Assembly (NCBI GenBank): GCA_004794785.1
Contig: SJOL01006494.1
Span: 639,418-703,417, forward strand
DNA: 64,000 nt
Origin: Opisthorchis felineus
Lineage: Eukaryota; Platyhelminthes; Trematoda; Opisthorchiida; Opisthorchiidae
Direction: 5' to 3'
Shown here: piece after piece, positions 28,601 through 43,600 of the stretch
Numbering within the stretch: position 1 is the first letter of the stretch
How the letters are laid out: every line of letters starts with the position of its first letter
Made by a program: the position numbers and the translations under genes
The notes under the pieces: generated by a model
What the model was told of the DNA's origin: nothing
Seen by the model: only the letters and a program-made list of their open reading frames with translations
Databases searched by the model: none

Positions 28601-31600
28601 ACCACCCATTCGAAAAATGAAGGCACATCGATGGGTACTAGTAGTAATTACTTTACATCGGTCAGCCACTGTCGTGTATCAATCCCTCTCAACCTCTGCA
28701 TGATAATTTCGCCTTTTCCCACGCTTGGTACTACATTGAAGCTCTCCGTGGGAACGTACGGCCACGGTCAGACTGCCTAATGAGGAAGAGCATACATTAC
28801 CTTTCTAATCCTCAGACTGTACTGTTTTACTCACGTTTTCTTTCACTTTCCTTTGAGACCAAGGAAGCTAAGCATGTGGCCTATTTGTATAAACCTCCCG
28901 GCAGCAATCCGGAACTAACCAAAGCAATTAGTGGAGGTGTGCCACATTTTTGGTGTGTGCTTATACCTATCACGTTGTATCCGTTCTTGACTTTATCAGG
29001 ATTTCAGAACTCGCAGAACAAAGGCACCAAAAACAATAATTTGTGGATACAGAACAGTAATTTAGACATTCCAAAAAAAGATTATTGGAGACTAGAGAGA
29101 ATAGAAACAAACGATAAAAAATACATCTGGTCTAAACATGGCATGGTTTCATCCCGAAGTTCAACCTTATCGGTACTCTTCTCGCTCTCTTGTATTCTTC
29201 TGTTACAGCCGTCCCTCCAAAATTAGTTGCTTCACTGCTCTTCTGTCTTTTGCGTGCTCCTTCAAGACTTTGGGAGACCTTTTTTGTCCATTTCCTTTTA
29301 AATTCTATGACAGCAACACGGTAAATGCCAGTAACAAAATCTACCATCCTTTGATAACCACAGCATTGCAGGATTGCTCGAGAAGCAACCAAAAGGGTAC
29401 GATAGTGAACACAGTAAATTCTAAAGTCAACGAAATTGCATTTGAGGTACGCACTATAAGATTGTTACAGCAATCTGTTGGACCACGTTGAGTTACGCGC
29501 AAAACCCCAAAAGCCAAATCGTTCAAATGGGGGTTTATCTACAAATGCGGTACTATGAATACAATATTTAAATAATAAGACCATACAAACCTCAAATCGT
29601 GGGACTACTCCGGCTTCTATACACCGGTTTAGGAACTGCTAATTCCTAACGGACCCCAAAGTCCACACCGGCTCAAGGCAACATGTTTACAAGATAGCGA
29701 AACCAAGTGTTGACTTAAACATGTGCGATGACAGGGTCAAAGAACGGTTTACATTCAGGTCAAAAACAAGAAAGGTGGTATATGCGCAAAACCGAAATAA
29801 CAAAAATGGAGAATCGCGTTGTACAACATAAGAACAGAAGAAAGGAGTCAACACGTACAGTCATTTTGCACCACCAACCGGCATAGTGTGTTAGTGGGGA
29901 AGTCAATAATTAAGGGTTCTGTGCATTTGGAGATATCAAGACAGACTATGAACTGTTGCTTACGTAAGTTTACTTACACAAATTGAAGAGGTAGAGGAAG
30001 CAACTTTTGTGGTGGCAGGTACACTGTTATAGCACCCGAGGCCAATCGATCATGGTTAACAGTGGACCTAGCATGTTTCCGGAATACCCCAGCTCATTGT
30101 GTCCGTTGCTTGGAGAATCGAGAAATAGGACGATTGCTTTTGATAATTGTGAAAGTTCATTCTTGGGGATAACAATGTCGATTTAATGACTTCTACTGAT
30201 ACGACCGCAAATAGACGAGTGTAGCACCATCTGGACGTGGGATTTCACTTGGTATGCACAAAGGTTCGTAACTTTTAAATTCAGGTTGTCTGGCACAAAA
30301 TGGAAACAGCAGACCATGACTGGAGAGGTTATATGAACTGAACAGCCAAATGGCTTTTCAAATACTCCAGCAAAATTTCAAGTTTAATTCACGTATCTAA
30401 CACTAGTTGATAACCCATGTCTATATGCCCACTGATAATTCCATCCGGTGTTACAACAACCGAATCACACGAAAGTTGAGTTATGCTACCCAGCGAAAGA
30501 CGCATAAAACACCACCCATGAGCGAATGGAGCGCACATAGATCATTGTCCTCTTTCACAATATACCCTACAAGTTTCAACGACAGCTCCTTTAGGATGAC
30601 GTCTACACGTAAGTTCGTTTCATGATAATAATGTTCACGTGGATATGGTCATGATGATTTCTACCTAGAGGTAATCGTTTCGTTATCTTTACAACAAAAA
30701 TGGACTATCTTTACTGAAAGCACTGTTTACCTCAACTGCCAGTGAATGGATGAAATCTGACGTTTACGAATTTGCAATGAATCCAAAAAGCATGAAACAG
30801 TTCTCTGGTAGCTATCACATTGTATCTTTGAACCGAGCAGTTAGTTGTATCAGTTCCAATCAATTGTTAAGGTCTATGGGTGGGTTCCAGAAGGCAATCG
30901 GTGCTCCGCGCTCTCTGTCAAGCTGTCCATCAAACCTGGTAAGAGTTCTGGATCTGGTGATTCAGTTGTGGTCAGGACAAAGAAGTTGGCATTCACAGTC
31001 CTTTGGTGTATAAGGTGTGGTTTCTTCGTTGATTCCAAAGAAAAGAGCAAAGTAAACTGGTATACACAAAATTGATCAGTTTCACAATGTAGCCCGTTGA
31101 ATGACTACCATGAAGTCGGTTTATAGGATTCTTGATATGACTATTTCAAAATGGTTTCGTGTACTGTACCTGGTGGGTTTAATTTACGTCTCTTAGTGAT
31201 CTACGTTTGACAATATATATTTAACCACTAGCAGCACCACAGATGATTGTCATAACGTCTGAGCACTTTTCTGCCCAATTGACTGAAAATGATTAGCCTT
31301 ACAAGGTGAAACCAAAAAGTAAAAGTGACAGAGTATTTCCAGGCACGGTGTGGAGTAGGATAGCACGGACACGAGAACTAGTGCCAGTACGGTCCACATG
31401 CTGTTGGTGGTCCACGGTATCACTCCAGCCAACAGGTGCATGCCCACCTCTCTTGACACAATTCCAGACAAAAAATTGTTTTACCAAAGCAAACTTGAAC
31501 TTCCCCTATGCCTGAAACATGTCTCATGTATGTACTTGGCTTCTAGTCAAGAGTACCCCAACTTACACTCGTCAAACATGCAGTCAGTCTCAGTTATTAA

Positions 31601-34600
31601 CATTCATTTCACTAACACCAATTTGATAGGCCCTAGACAAAATGACAAAACGCCTGAATACGACTCTGCTTTATGTCAAAGTTACTGCGTTTTTATGAGA
31701 ACGAATTTCATATTCTAGCACTACGGACAGAGGAAAGCTAAGCTACATATTAGAGCGGCCACTGATTTTGTCCGGTAACAACCTGTTAACGGAAAGCCAG
31801 TCCTCTAGTTTAATTATACGTAATTACCTTGGCATCCCAAGCGACTGAATAACATCATGAATCATATGTGCTTCTCCACGGCCCATTCAGCACCATCCAC
31901 ACAACAGTAAGCATAATCTGCATTGAAATCGCATATTCACAGTTGGTTTGTTTCTATGGTTATTGGTATTTTCCCACAGCAGTTTCGCAGTCAGTCAGTT
32001 CATAGACGCTATGTGCACATAAAACATCAATTAATTGTCCGTCATAGAGAAGAATATCACAAGTTCCAGAAACCACAACTACTCGTCAAAACACCCATTA
32101 GTAGTCCAGATACTGCTATTCACCTATAGGCAAGCTAATCTGGTCAAGAAAATTTACTGTGGTATCTCGAATATCGTACCAACCGAAACATGAGACGGCT
32201 TTTGTGCAGTTGAAGGCTCTCACAAAGAAGACAAATTTAGCTGAGTCCCCCGGTAACACCAAATTTACTTTTATCTGAGTGCACTTCACAAAATTGTATA
32301 TTGTTTACCAACTGATGGACCGACCTCCTTACAGTTTAATTCGTGAAATCCAGGTTCATTGTTAGTTCCATGACGATCGGGAACTCTGTGGTTCACTTGC
32401 AAACGAGAGAGTTCTAGCTCTCGCATAAGTGCAGTGAGCAAAGTTCACAAGCTAAATGCCATTTTATCCACTCGGCCACCATGCACATGTGGCGGACTGA
32501 GCGCTTTCACCTGTAATGCACGTTAATCCGTTGTCTCATGGTATGAACTCGAGCGCACGCAGCACTGACGTGACCCCACGAGGACGAACCAGCTGTAGGT
32601 TGCTGCACTGGATAATGACTAGAAAAGATAGCTTAGCTCAGTTCCAACTTTTCGAATGCAACCATGTAGTAAAAAAAGTGGCTGCTCGTCTTGCGAAGAA
32701 TTTCAAAGCAGCCCTTTTAATACTGTTGGGTCGGGAGAATCTGAATCTTACCATGCTTTGGATGTGTAGTATGCCGTTTTTGTCCCAGTCAGCATTCAAC
32801 CACTGAATGTGTGCATTTTTTTATCCTTAATGATATCATCATGGTTCACCTTCTGCTGATGTTTGTCATACGCTGAACAAAAACACCTTTACTTTGTACA
32901 GGTTCTGTCTAGGAACTTATGGATGTCAGCTGTATGCCGTGGAAGGCATGACGTGTGGAATGACCGCAATTTTGCTAGCCTGTACGATCTGCATTGTTCA
33001 TCGTTTTGAGGTGACCAAAGGTAAGCACTACTCTATGTGTATCTTTAGAAAATATCGTGTGAATAACCATTCCAAGAGATTTATGAACTACTACTCCCTT
33101 AGCAACAAACAGAACCGACCCACTTTCCCTAGCCTTTAATTTTATCACCATCATAGCCAGGGATCCAAGGTTAAATACATCCTTTATTTATTCACTTTTA
33201 ATTCTCTTATCGTATAAAACAGCAATGTTCACAGTCATTGCCTTTGTAACTTTTTCAGGCTTAGACATCCTGGCAACCCAAAAGGTTTAGACAGGCGACG
33301 TTCAACTGCAAGCTACAGCAGTGGCTCACAAGCTAGTCTACCGTGAAGAAGTCCAGGAACGACAGCACTATTGCTGTGATCGGTGTTCACAATTAGTGGT
33401 GGTTCTGTAGTGACAGTTGCTGAGTTTGTTAACGAACTGTTGTGTCATACTTTATCCCAGATTGATCATTACAATAGTATTGGATTCGACACGCATACAG
33501 GAGGACTAGGAGTTGCTTGGTTTATGCCACTACGTTCACCGTGGGAAACACTCCGAACCAGCATCACCCTACCGAAATGGAGTTTTTTGTATAGATTTAA
33601 ATTCTGACCAAAGATTCGGTTAAAAATAGGAGACATTGAAGAAGCCGCACTAGTTAACTTTATTCTAGTTGAGATTTCTTCCAGCCTTATGTGATTTTTG
33701 ACCGTCAGAAATGTGAAAGCTAGATTTTACGAGTTTGACCTCTGATAAAAACCATTAGCTCGATACTGCCATTGCCCCCTGTGTTATTTCTGCTCTTTCG
33801 GTAGTCGATCCCACAGGACACTATGCGATACGGTTAGGGTGCACGATATTCAGGGTAACTCTGTCGTTGGGCGTAAATAAGACACCATTCCAATAATCTC
33901 GACATCTAGTGTCTTAGGGAGCACCTGACTGTTCAGTAAGAGGTACTCTTCCTTTGGAAACAAATCAACGAAAAGAGAAAGGAGAATGATGGAGATTTTT
34001 TCCGTATTGATTTGTGCTACTTTAATTGTTCAACATAACAAAACCGAAACACTAAACTCTAACTATACAAAAGTCAGGTCTTCTGGTAAAAGCACGTTTC
34101 ATTGGATATAAATCTCACAGTGAGACACCATCCGTCCAACAATAGAGGGGGTCCTCGTCGAGAGACTTCCGTTTGCCGAACGGTCATCCACCAGAATTTC
34201 GCCACCAGGTGGAGTGCATCTAGAGGCCATTTTTTAATTCTATCAACATACTTTGGGTCACTAAATGTTCTGCCTGCGAGTGGGGTGGTCCTGATTATTA
34301 GTGTAGTCATCGAAAGTCGGTTGAACGCCCTTCGTACTATTTTTCTGGGGCAGAATGACTCACAATGGACAAGATTCATACCACTCACTTTCAGACACTC
34401 ACTTACTTGGTTTATTTTCTCACTGGAATTTCAAAGCATAATTCAAGCTCCAAATGAGATAAATTTCATCCCTATTGACACAAGTAGGTTTACCGCATTA
34501 ATGGGTCCATAAAGCTTTAGGACTGTATCTGATTTCTGTGACTTTCCAAAGCAAATGTAGACAATTCATGGTTAAGAATACTAAACTGAGCTAAAATTAA

Positions 34601-37600
34601 GACCCATAGACCTCATCCCATGTTCCTGTTGTTTTTCCACGGGTTACAAAATTGGGGAATTTCTTTACACTGGTCACCAACCTACGCGTTGGCGGCCATG
34701 GCAGCATCATTCTAAAGCTTGCCAACCCCTAGCTACATTTATTTTCTATCTCACGCAAACCGAACCCATTTCTTAGTCTTAGAAAATCCATGTGATCCGT
34801 TTCTCATCCATAGAAGTATATTCAGGCTCAAACTATTTGCCTCTTTCTACAGTTGACAACCTATTGGTCTTCGCATTCCCAGTATCCTCCATCCCATTTA
34901 TGCATATGGGTGCGAGCGGTGTACGGCAAACGCTTTGGCGCACTGCGATTTTCCAGTAATAGACTAGCCGATTAGTGAGTCTGTTTTTAAACCCTGCTTT
35001 GTATTGACTCAAGCCCACGCCTATGGACGTGCTTTCAACCGATTTGGCTGGGAAATCACTTCTCGGATTACAATTTCGGACCCCGTTGGTGAGGAGTTGG
35101 TGGTTTATCGCCGCCCCAGGTTCACAAGAGAGATCGGGAATATATTGAAGTTAGCTGGTCCACTGTGTCTTGGGTAATTAGATGGGATCAAAACGAAAAA
35201 AACGTCATGACGATGATGAATTGTGCCGAAAAATGGTGTAGTTTTGGCTGGAACGATGGACTGCAGTACACCAGTGTAACGGCATATATTACTGATGGAA
35301 CCTATGAGCAATATCTGTTTGCAGTTCACAGCACCACCATCGTATCTAACCGATAGTTGAATTGGAGAACATTTGGCTGTTCGAGTGCTTTCCTTCGTTG
35401 ATGTCATATACTTGGACGATGCCGATGAAAGTCCACGAATACACCTGAGAACACTGAGTTCCTAAAATCCTGTGCACCAATTATCGGGTTTCATATCCGA
35501 CTGCTTGCAAATGCGTCACAGTAAGCAAATCTGCGTCCGAACGCGCTGTGCCCCTCACCGGTTGGATCACAGTTCAAAAATGACGGCACCAAAATGAGAT
35601 GAGTAGTGCTGGCGTCTGCATGGTGTGTTGTCCTAGTAGTGGAAACACTGGATTTTCCCGGGCGGGCACTGGTTTGAGACCTAGATGCAGGTGCGATCCC
35701 CGGCGTTGGAGACGCATGGGCAGGATCAAGAATTGCTGGTCATCTGTTGTGCGCTAGAAGGCACTGACAGCGGAATAACAGCCGCAACGAAGGGCCAATC
35801 GGAATACCGAGACCCGTCAGACCAGTAAAGTCTGGTGGCAAATTTGGAGACCACAGGGGCAGGCGGCAATGCGATTGGCTGTGGGATGGAAGGCGTCGGC
35901 GAATAGGACCAGCCGGTTGAACCATGGTGATTGGTCTGACACAGAAATTGGATAAAAGGGCCTAGACACTGTAAATGTGTCAACAAGTTACAGGTTCAGA
36001 TAGAATTCCCATAAGTATTTTCTACCTAGAGCACTCTGCACCGGTCGGTTTGAATGTCTTGATACAGTTTGTGGCATAGGTTCGAGTTCAGTTGTTCAGA
36101 GTTCCGGGTTATCTTCCGATCTTTTGTAGTTTGTTCAACCTGAAGTTTCTGCACCTAAACGACGTTGATGTCTTGAGTTCTAACGATCCCTTTTTTTTAT
36201 TGGGTGTTTATTCCTACACAATGGCACCATATTAACGCTGCGAGAACAGGCAACAACTTCAGTATCAAGAAGCTGTTAAGATGTGCGTTATGTTTGTGGC
36301 TTGAAAAGGTTGGGCAGGGATTACTTAGTTTTCGCATACGCTGCAATACGATATTAGACCAGGAACCTTTCCACGAAGTTGTCTAGCTCATCTTACAACA
36401 TGTTTTATCGTTCTCACAGTGCTCATCAGTCACAGTCAAACAAGAATGATGCGTGGTTCTCAGATTGACACAGTCAACGGGATCCAAGCTCAGCTTCATG
36501 TCAATGGAACAAAACAGACTACCATTATCGGTGTCTGCGGTTAGCCAAATGTTTTCTCGGCTGAAGCATTTTCGTAATTCACAGGTAGATGAACTGGCAT
36601 GTCTCTGCCTCATGTCAGCGGCGTTACTAGGCTTTTCAAACCCAAAGCTACTGAGTCCATCACGGCAACTAGAATATTCCCACAGGTTTGGAATAGACTA
36701 ATGCTATCAATTTATCCCTGCTGTTGTTGCAATTAGCACTATCGATAAGCTTATCCCGTGGGACTTCTGATTTGCGATTTAAAGCTTATAAATCCATCGT
36801 GAAATTTGCAGGTTGGAAACTCACGCGTACGTCCTGTCACAGCCTTGCCATGGGTACATGGGTGGTTGGCTTCATCTGGGCTGTTCTGCCATTGTTCGGC
36901 ATCGGAAGGTAAGTTGGCCTGATGAAAATGTGAGTTTGTAGCCTTTTTGTTGTTTTCCTCTGCGAAGGGAATTGGAAGAGGTTCGATATTATGGGCAACA
37001 ATTTTGTTGCCTTCATTAAGCTCCCCAAGATAGTGAACGATTCTGACTTGCAGCTCCTTTTACTACAAACGAAGCACTCACAATTTCGAAGGGCATATAG
37101 CGTCAGAATAGGTTTTTATGCATCTCAAAATCCTTTTTATGATTAGAGCAAGAAAGGATAGACTGTGATATATAGCGGGTGTCTACAGTCTAACTCTTCA
37201 CTTATCAACATATCTCAGCAACTCGATACACTCAGTTTGGTTGTTTTTTCTGTCTGATTTCCATTAGTTGGTACAGATAGCTGAAAAAATTCTTCCAGCA
37301 CAAGAATGCCGTACAACATACCGTTGTTTAGTTCGATAAATGTAAGGCATAGCGAGCACATCATCGCCTACGTTGCGGGACAGTTTTATGGACAAGATAT
37401 CTTCAACGTGGTCTGAGTATGCAAATGGAATTTTGTTGTAAACTAGATGAATCTAAATGCACCATTTCGCGATAATACAGACCAATTAGAATAAGTGGTA
37501 ACAGGCGGCCTCGACAAAATATCAAGTTACCGGGTTCATGAAGAAAGCCATTACATAAGATAGAAAATTTCGAATTTGCAGATGGCTTTTGTCAACCTAC

Positions 37601-40600
37601 TAAAGTCCTTGTCGGGTAGAAGGAGATCCTAAAACCAAGATATTCCATGCATTCAACCTGAGCAATCGTTTCTCATCATTTGGGATGGAATGTTGTCGAG
37701 GTGCTCACTGTTTCCCAGTGTGAACACAGTCTCTATTCATTCGGAAGATTTCAGACGAAATATCTCCATAAGCTTGCAACTTTTATGTACTCTAAGTAAA
37801 TGAACTCTGCTAACAACAGTGTTGTACTCTTATTTGGCCACGTTGCAATGTTCGTCAAGTTCCAAGTGGTTTGTGTAAAAACACTTGGATGGAAAAGGCA
37901 ATAAAACCGCCTCTCACGACATTTTTTCGAACTGCTTTTGGCTGGTAAAGTAGTTGATGTTATGTGGACGTTCGATGGGCCCAAAAAGCCTATGGAAGAG
38001 AATTTGTCGTTCGACTGAATCTAGAACACTGCTGACGTTCATGAGTCACATCCGAGAACACAATGTCCAAACGTCCAGGACCTTCGGAATCATGCTATGC
38101 GGGCAAACTTCAGTACCCGTAGTAGAGCTCTGCGCAAACTGATGCTATTGGACTCTGAGGTAAGGCTTTTACAATGCCGAAAATCAGCTTCGCACGAATT
38201 TTCAGTAATACTGAATCATGAGAAGTGAATTGATCTTTTGACGCAGGCAGAATTACAGCACCACAGAGCCATCGGGAAAACCTTGCAGCTTCGCTGCTTG
38301 TGCTTCAAACAGATCTTCAATCGGCTTGAAAATGTTTGGATAGCGTTTTTGTTTGATTATTCTCGCTCTGTAGTGATATGTATGGACCCGAATGGATGGC
38401 ATAATAACACCTTGCAGTGAAAGTACTTTGAGTATGGTCACGGCTTGTTTTGTTCTCTGGCCGTGTGGTCCTACCGGTAGAAAGTAAGGGAAAGTAGCAT
38501 AGACGAGCTTCTCAGATAGAAGTTAATAGTATGGATTCAACTGTACATCCAGTATTGTGGTCTTCTTGACCTGATAAATGCAAGCAAAAAAAGCCTTGCT
38601 TTGTTTGCTGCAAAATCGTGAGTTTCAACCGTACCTTCAATTCTCTGAGAATTGGCTTCAAACTTTATATCACTGCACTAAGCATTCCGACTTGGGAAGT
38701 CGACAAATTTCGAGTCCAGTGAAACATAGGAAGTATGTTTTGAGGGAGCTGAAAATGAAAGCTTATCAAAACTTGGGCTGATAGTGGTAAACAGCTTATG
38801 AGTTAAAATTTAGGGGAGACGGAACATTAAAATAAACCGATAAGCAATGGTTCTTGGTGTGAACGCTCTACTTATTCTAAAAGCATACAGACGTTCAACT
38901 ACAAACAGTGATTTACTTTTCACTTCAATTATACGTTTTGTAGGACTAAGAAGACTGCAACAGTCTTGATTTATAGACTTGCACAGATTAAATTCAACAT
39001 AGGACCCATCAGTTGCATGCGCAAAATGTGAGACCTATGTTTTGAGGTATAATTATCATGAGACTTGCTTGCCTGTTCCAGTTGCATTGCAAAATTCTTC
39101 AGTGTCCAACTCATCTAGGTGAATCATCATTCCTAATTCATCTGCTACTCGTAACACTCGCTTGATTTCAGCTGGGTGTGACCAAATACATGTGTTCGAG
39201 TGACAGTGATGAAACATGACTACTTTAATGAGACTTTCTTTGGTTTTGAGTCTTCATGTTGATGGTATCGAATTGTCAGAGATAAACAAAAAACGAAATC
39301 AGTTCCAAAGGACTTTGTTGCCATGTTTTCCAACCTAGCCCAATGACGCATAACATATATTGTCGGAAGTTTCGCAAGGTAGGGCAACTAACAAAGTAGA
39401 TAGTTTTTCGACAGACACTGGAAAACAAAACACTGTCAGAGCAGGATGGTGAGGAGATTTTCTTTTTGGAAAACGTGATCCAATAAAGAAATGATTGGAA
39501 ATCGACTGGATTTGTCCATTACTATTTTAGTTATAGTGCATTGTTCAGAACTAACCTATTCTGTCCCGTTTAGTACCATGAAACAAAAAAAGAAGTAGAC
39601 TTTTCACTTGCAGCGTACAGTGTGGAAACTGTGGTTTTATATAGTGATCTATGGATCTTTTCAGTAGAATCTCGTTTAGCGAAAAAATTTCTGAGGCTAG
39701 CAAATTGTCGTCGTATAGTCATCAGCCACCACATGTTATGGTCATAGAAGAAGCAGACGCTTAGTTTTTAATTCTTGGGTGGTGTTAGACCCGACAACAA
39801 CCAGTAAGCTTGGATTGCATGTGCAAGTGTTGCACTCATTCTAATACCAATTAGTCCAGCTGTATAGCGCTGTGTAAACGGCCGTACTGACCCGAAATTC
39901 TACTGTAAAAGCCTTCTCCAAAAGCGAATTTACCCCAGTGGTAACATGCTGAGACGTCAGACTGTGAATCGCTAGACACACTTTGCCCATAAACTCCTGA
40001 ATACCAGCGGAGTACTTCGCCTGTAGAAGAGCTTAAAGACGGCTTGAGAAGAAACAAAGCCAGACAGAATGGCGGCTGTCCCCAACTGAACTTAAGTACT
40101 ACTCTAACTGAAGTACTATGTGCTCGAGCTTTTGTGTACCACGAACTATTAGGTATCGAACTGCAAGTTGAAATCTTGCTGAATCGAACTCAGTGACTAG
40201 CAATTAAATCTAATGGCGAGCTGAAGTACCTCAAGTTCATTGTTGTTTTCAATAAGACCGACAACTGACTCAAGACTTAACCTGGCTACCTAGATGGTAT
40301 TTCAAGTCGGTACTTGATACTCGAAAATACAGAGACACTGTTTTATTTCATCTTAATGATTGAGCTGATACTGTGATTCTCTCCAAGCGAATATGTTGAA
40401 AATATATATACACTTATATAGGACGGATAGAAATACATTCCTGTATTTGTTGAGAATGGCAATACTTCAACTCTCTGCCTCTCTTTGGTCATTCCGTGAT
40501 GAAGTCATTACCAATCCAAATCTTTATACGACCAGCGAGTCAGTCTGCTCCATGATACCTCATCAATATGATTTTCTCAGAATCCACATAGATGATATAC

Positions 40601-43600
40601 TTATTTGCCTGCTATTTTAACAACAAGCATACCGTTCCACGTATCACGTAGCTTGTGGAATTATTAAAACCTGTAGGAGTGTCGAGCCTGGAATAGATAT
40701 TTATGAATTTGTCGGGGAGATCAAAAACACAAACACTAAAAGGTCTTGATGTTTTCCCCTGACGCTTAATCAGTTTTCGCTAATGTCCACTGGTAAAACC
40801 ATCAGTTTTATCCTGAATTTTATAACCGGTCCGAAGCTTAAAACGGGTTCACCTGTCCCGAGACTAAACGAATTGCTCTACCGAAACAATTTTATTGTGA
40901 GGTTTTAAGTCAGCGGTGATCTGTGAATAGAAACTTATGGTGTCACATTGGAATCTTAGCCCGGTCCATTGCTCCAGGATACCTTCATGGCACTGGCAGA
41001 ACGAAAGGAAGTGGAAGCATCAATTAGTGACTCACGACATCACTAGAATGTAACAGCATGCACTACTGATGAAACAGTTTAGTGGTATCCGGTCACAGTA
41101 GTTTACAGCATCGTCCCTACATCTGATGGAAGGTTAATGCGAAAATCAAAGATTTTTGCAATGTTGGTTCATTAATATCGAATATGCAAGCAACGTCTAG
41201 GGAAGCTCAGGAGAACGCTCTGGGATGTAAAACTCTGTTAAAATTAAGTTTTTACTTTGTGTCCGATAGCATGTAATTGCCTTGTTCGTGTTTTGCAAAG
41301 AAAGGCTTAAGGGTGCTTTTCCTTTCACCGGTACACGGAAAGAACAGCTTTCGTAGCCCGCATGAAGATAGATCTTGGTCAGCTGCTGCGCAATTCAAGC
41401 CGTTTGACTTTCATAGGTGCTGTGCTACGGAGGATAAATGAAATGCGGTCGAATCTTTCGTGATCGTACACTTCAGGTTTCTATCAGACGAACAAATACA
41501 ACGTAGGGGTTATCGCGAAGACTTGGACTGGGCCACAAAACAGTTTTTGTTACTTTGTTTCACTGAACTTGCTGGTGGACACTGGTCAAATGATGGATAC
41601 TTATAAGGCCTTCAAACAATGTATAGGCCCACGTCCCTTCTTCCAAAACTGTACGAGCACGCCCAATGGAAAAAGCACAAATAAGTGGCAGTACAAAGGG
41701 TGCGCCTGTTTTGCACGATGCTAGCTAGGATACTCCAGCTAAATTGTACTAGTGGTCGTGACAGAACGAATCCGATTAAGTCCAAGCATCATCTGGGACT
41801 TGAAAACCAACTGTGTACAGCTGTTACTAGCCACCTGAGTTCTGTGTTTGTCTGTAATGTTTCATGTTTAACCAAAAAATGTGGAGGCCATCTGATGGCT
41901 ATCCGAAGTCAATTTGTGGGCCCCAGAAGATAGCTTCTCGGCGGAGTAATGGGAATCTCGTCTGTCAACCGTACTGACTACACAGTTTGAACTGCATTGA
42001 AATTCTGACTTCGCAAGTGTGAACAGCTAATTTTGCTACCTAGTGGCGTGGCGTTCCGGGTAGCTAAGTGGCACCTGAACAATCACAAATGTTCGCTTAT
42101 ATTAACTATTATTCTGCTTTTCGGTTCCTCATACCACTCTCTATGCTCTGTGTATTGTACGACAGCTATTCTATTGGCCCTCATCAAACTGCCTGCACTT
42201 TGGATATCTCGAGAAGCGACCGGAAATCATTGGTTTTCCTGCTTGCCTTAACAATATTTGGATACTTGATTCCAGTTGGTTCTGCGCTTTTGTCGTTACG
42301 TGTAGCATGGTCCAATGTGGTGTCTAGCAGCGACCGCGAAAAATGTACAGCAGGAAATCTTCATGTTACAGTGATGGAGTTTTTGGTAAGTTACCAATTG
42401 GAAAAATCTTTCATCATAGAGATCTCAAAAGCCTACATATTTGGTCATGTTGGTGAGATGATCTTATTTGAGGTGGGACAATGTTAAGGACAGGACAATA
42501 CTAGCGAATCCTACACACTATATTACAAGAAAATTTATTAAAATGGTTAGGATAGGATAGAACTTATTTACTGGGAAGTAGAGACTGTGAAGACCGATAT
42601 ATAATTAGTGTGCAGCTGATACATGATTAATATACACCTGGTGTACAACTGGTATAGAGACTAATACGCACAGCCTTTGTTGACGGTCTTCTACTCCATT
42701 AATTTATCCTACCTTTACATCTACACAACCTTTTCTAGCATGCGACTCGCTAACTCTGCATGTATGGTGGTCAGGTTGTTCGCTGAGTTGGACAGTTTCA
42801 TTGCAAACCTCTCATCAACAATCGTGGTGACATCATCAATGCGTTGTTAGGGCGCGGAGTGATGGGTCCATTGTTGTGCGTTGAATGGTGGTGCGTATGT
42901 GTTAATATACGTGCTGCTAGCCGGAGGCTGACCTTCGATCACGACTGATTGTTCAGTCGGGCGTTTCCATTGGTTTATCTGTTTTCCTATGTTTTAATTG
43001 ATTGGTGACTACGTGATCTTTGAGCTTGCCCGTGCTCTTTTTTGTCTTCTGATTATCTGACTCCAGGCTTGTTTCTTCGTTTGTTAATCCCATAGTCGGC
43101 ACTGTTTGAGTCTTCCTGTTTGTCCTTTGCACGTAGTAGTGCGTAGCTGGGATCTAGTTCAATGTGCCGTTTTATCGAACCCGTCGTGGAGTATCATGCT
43201 TACACAAATTAACCTTCCGCGTCTTGTGTCTCAGTGTGCCAAGATTTTTACGTCCTCCAGATTTAATCTGTGATATTCTTGGTCTTCATGTATGGACATC
43301 AAGGATAGAGTGGTATGTCTCCTGATGGCTGCGTTGTTTCTTTAATTCGTGTGCAAAACTTCCTCCCAGTTTGTCCAACGTAGAACTTGTCGCAGTTGTT
43401 GCAGTTAATTTCGTACATCATATTGTCCCTCTTGGTTTCGTCTTGGTTGTCCTTCGGTCTTGCAATCAGTTTCCTTAAAGTGGAATTCGGTTTGTGGGCT
43501 ACGAAGATTCCTTTTTGAGCTAATAATCTGGGTGTGAGTTCATATTTATTCTTGATGTAAGGTAAAACTACTCGTCTGGTTTCTTGTTCATCCTGCTGCT

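Larger units (their letters stand above)
33021..36811 (+). other. Opsin intron between TM3 and TM4 exons
   Basis: GT-AG, phase 1. Holds a GC-richer segment at 35540-35960 with a tRNA-like head (listed separately) and an open frame at 36464-36690 with a weak nuclear-receptor flavour. The overlapping 136- and 104-codon frames at 34074-34512 are on opposite strands and match nothing known to me. Confidence 0.5.

Noticed and set aside
28780..29226. 148-codon frame with a hydrophobic end
   Set aside because: Overlaps a - strand frame, lies in a phase-consistent opsin intron and matches no family I know.
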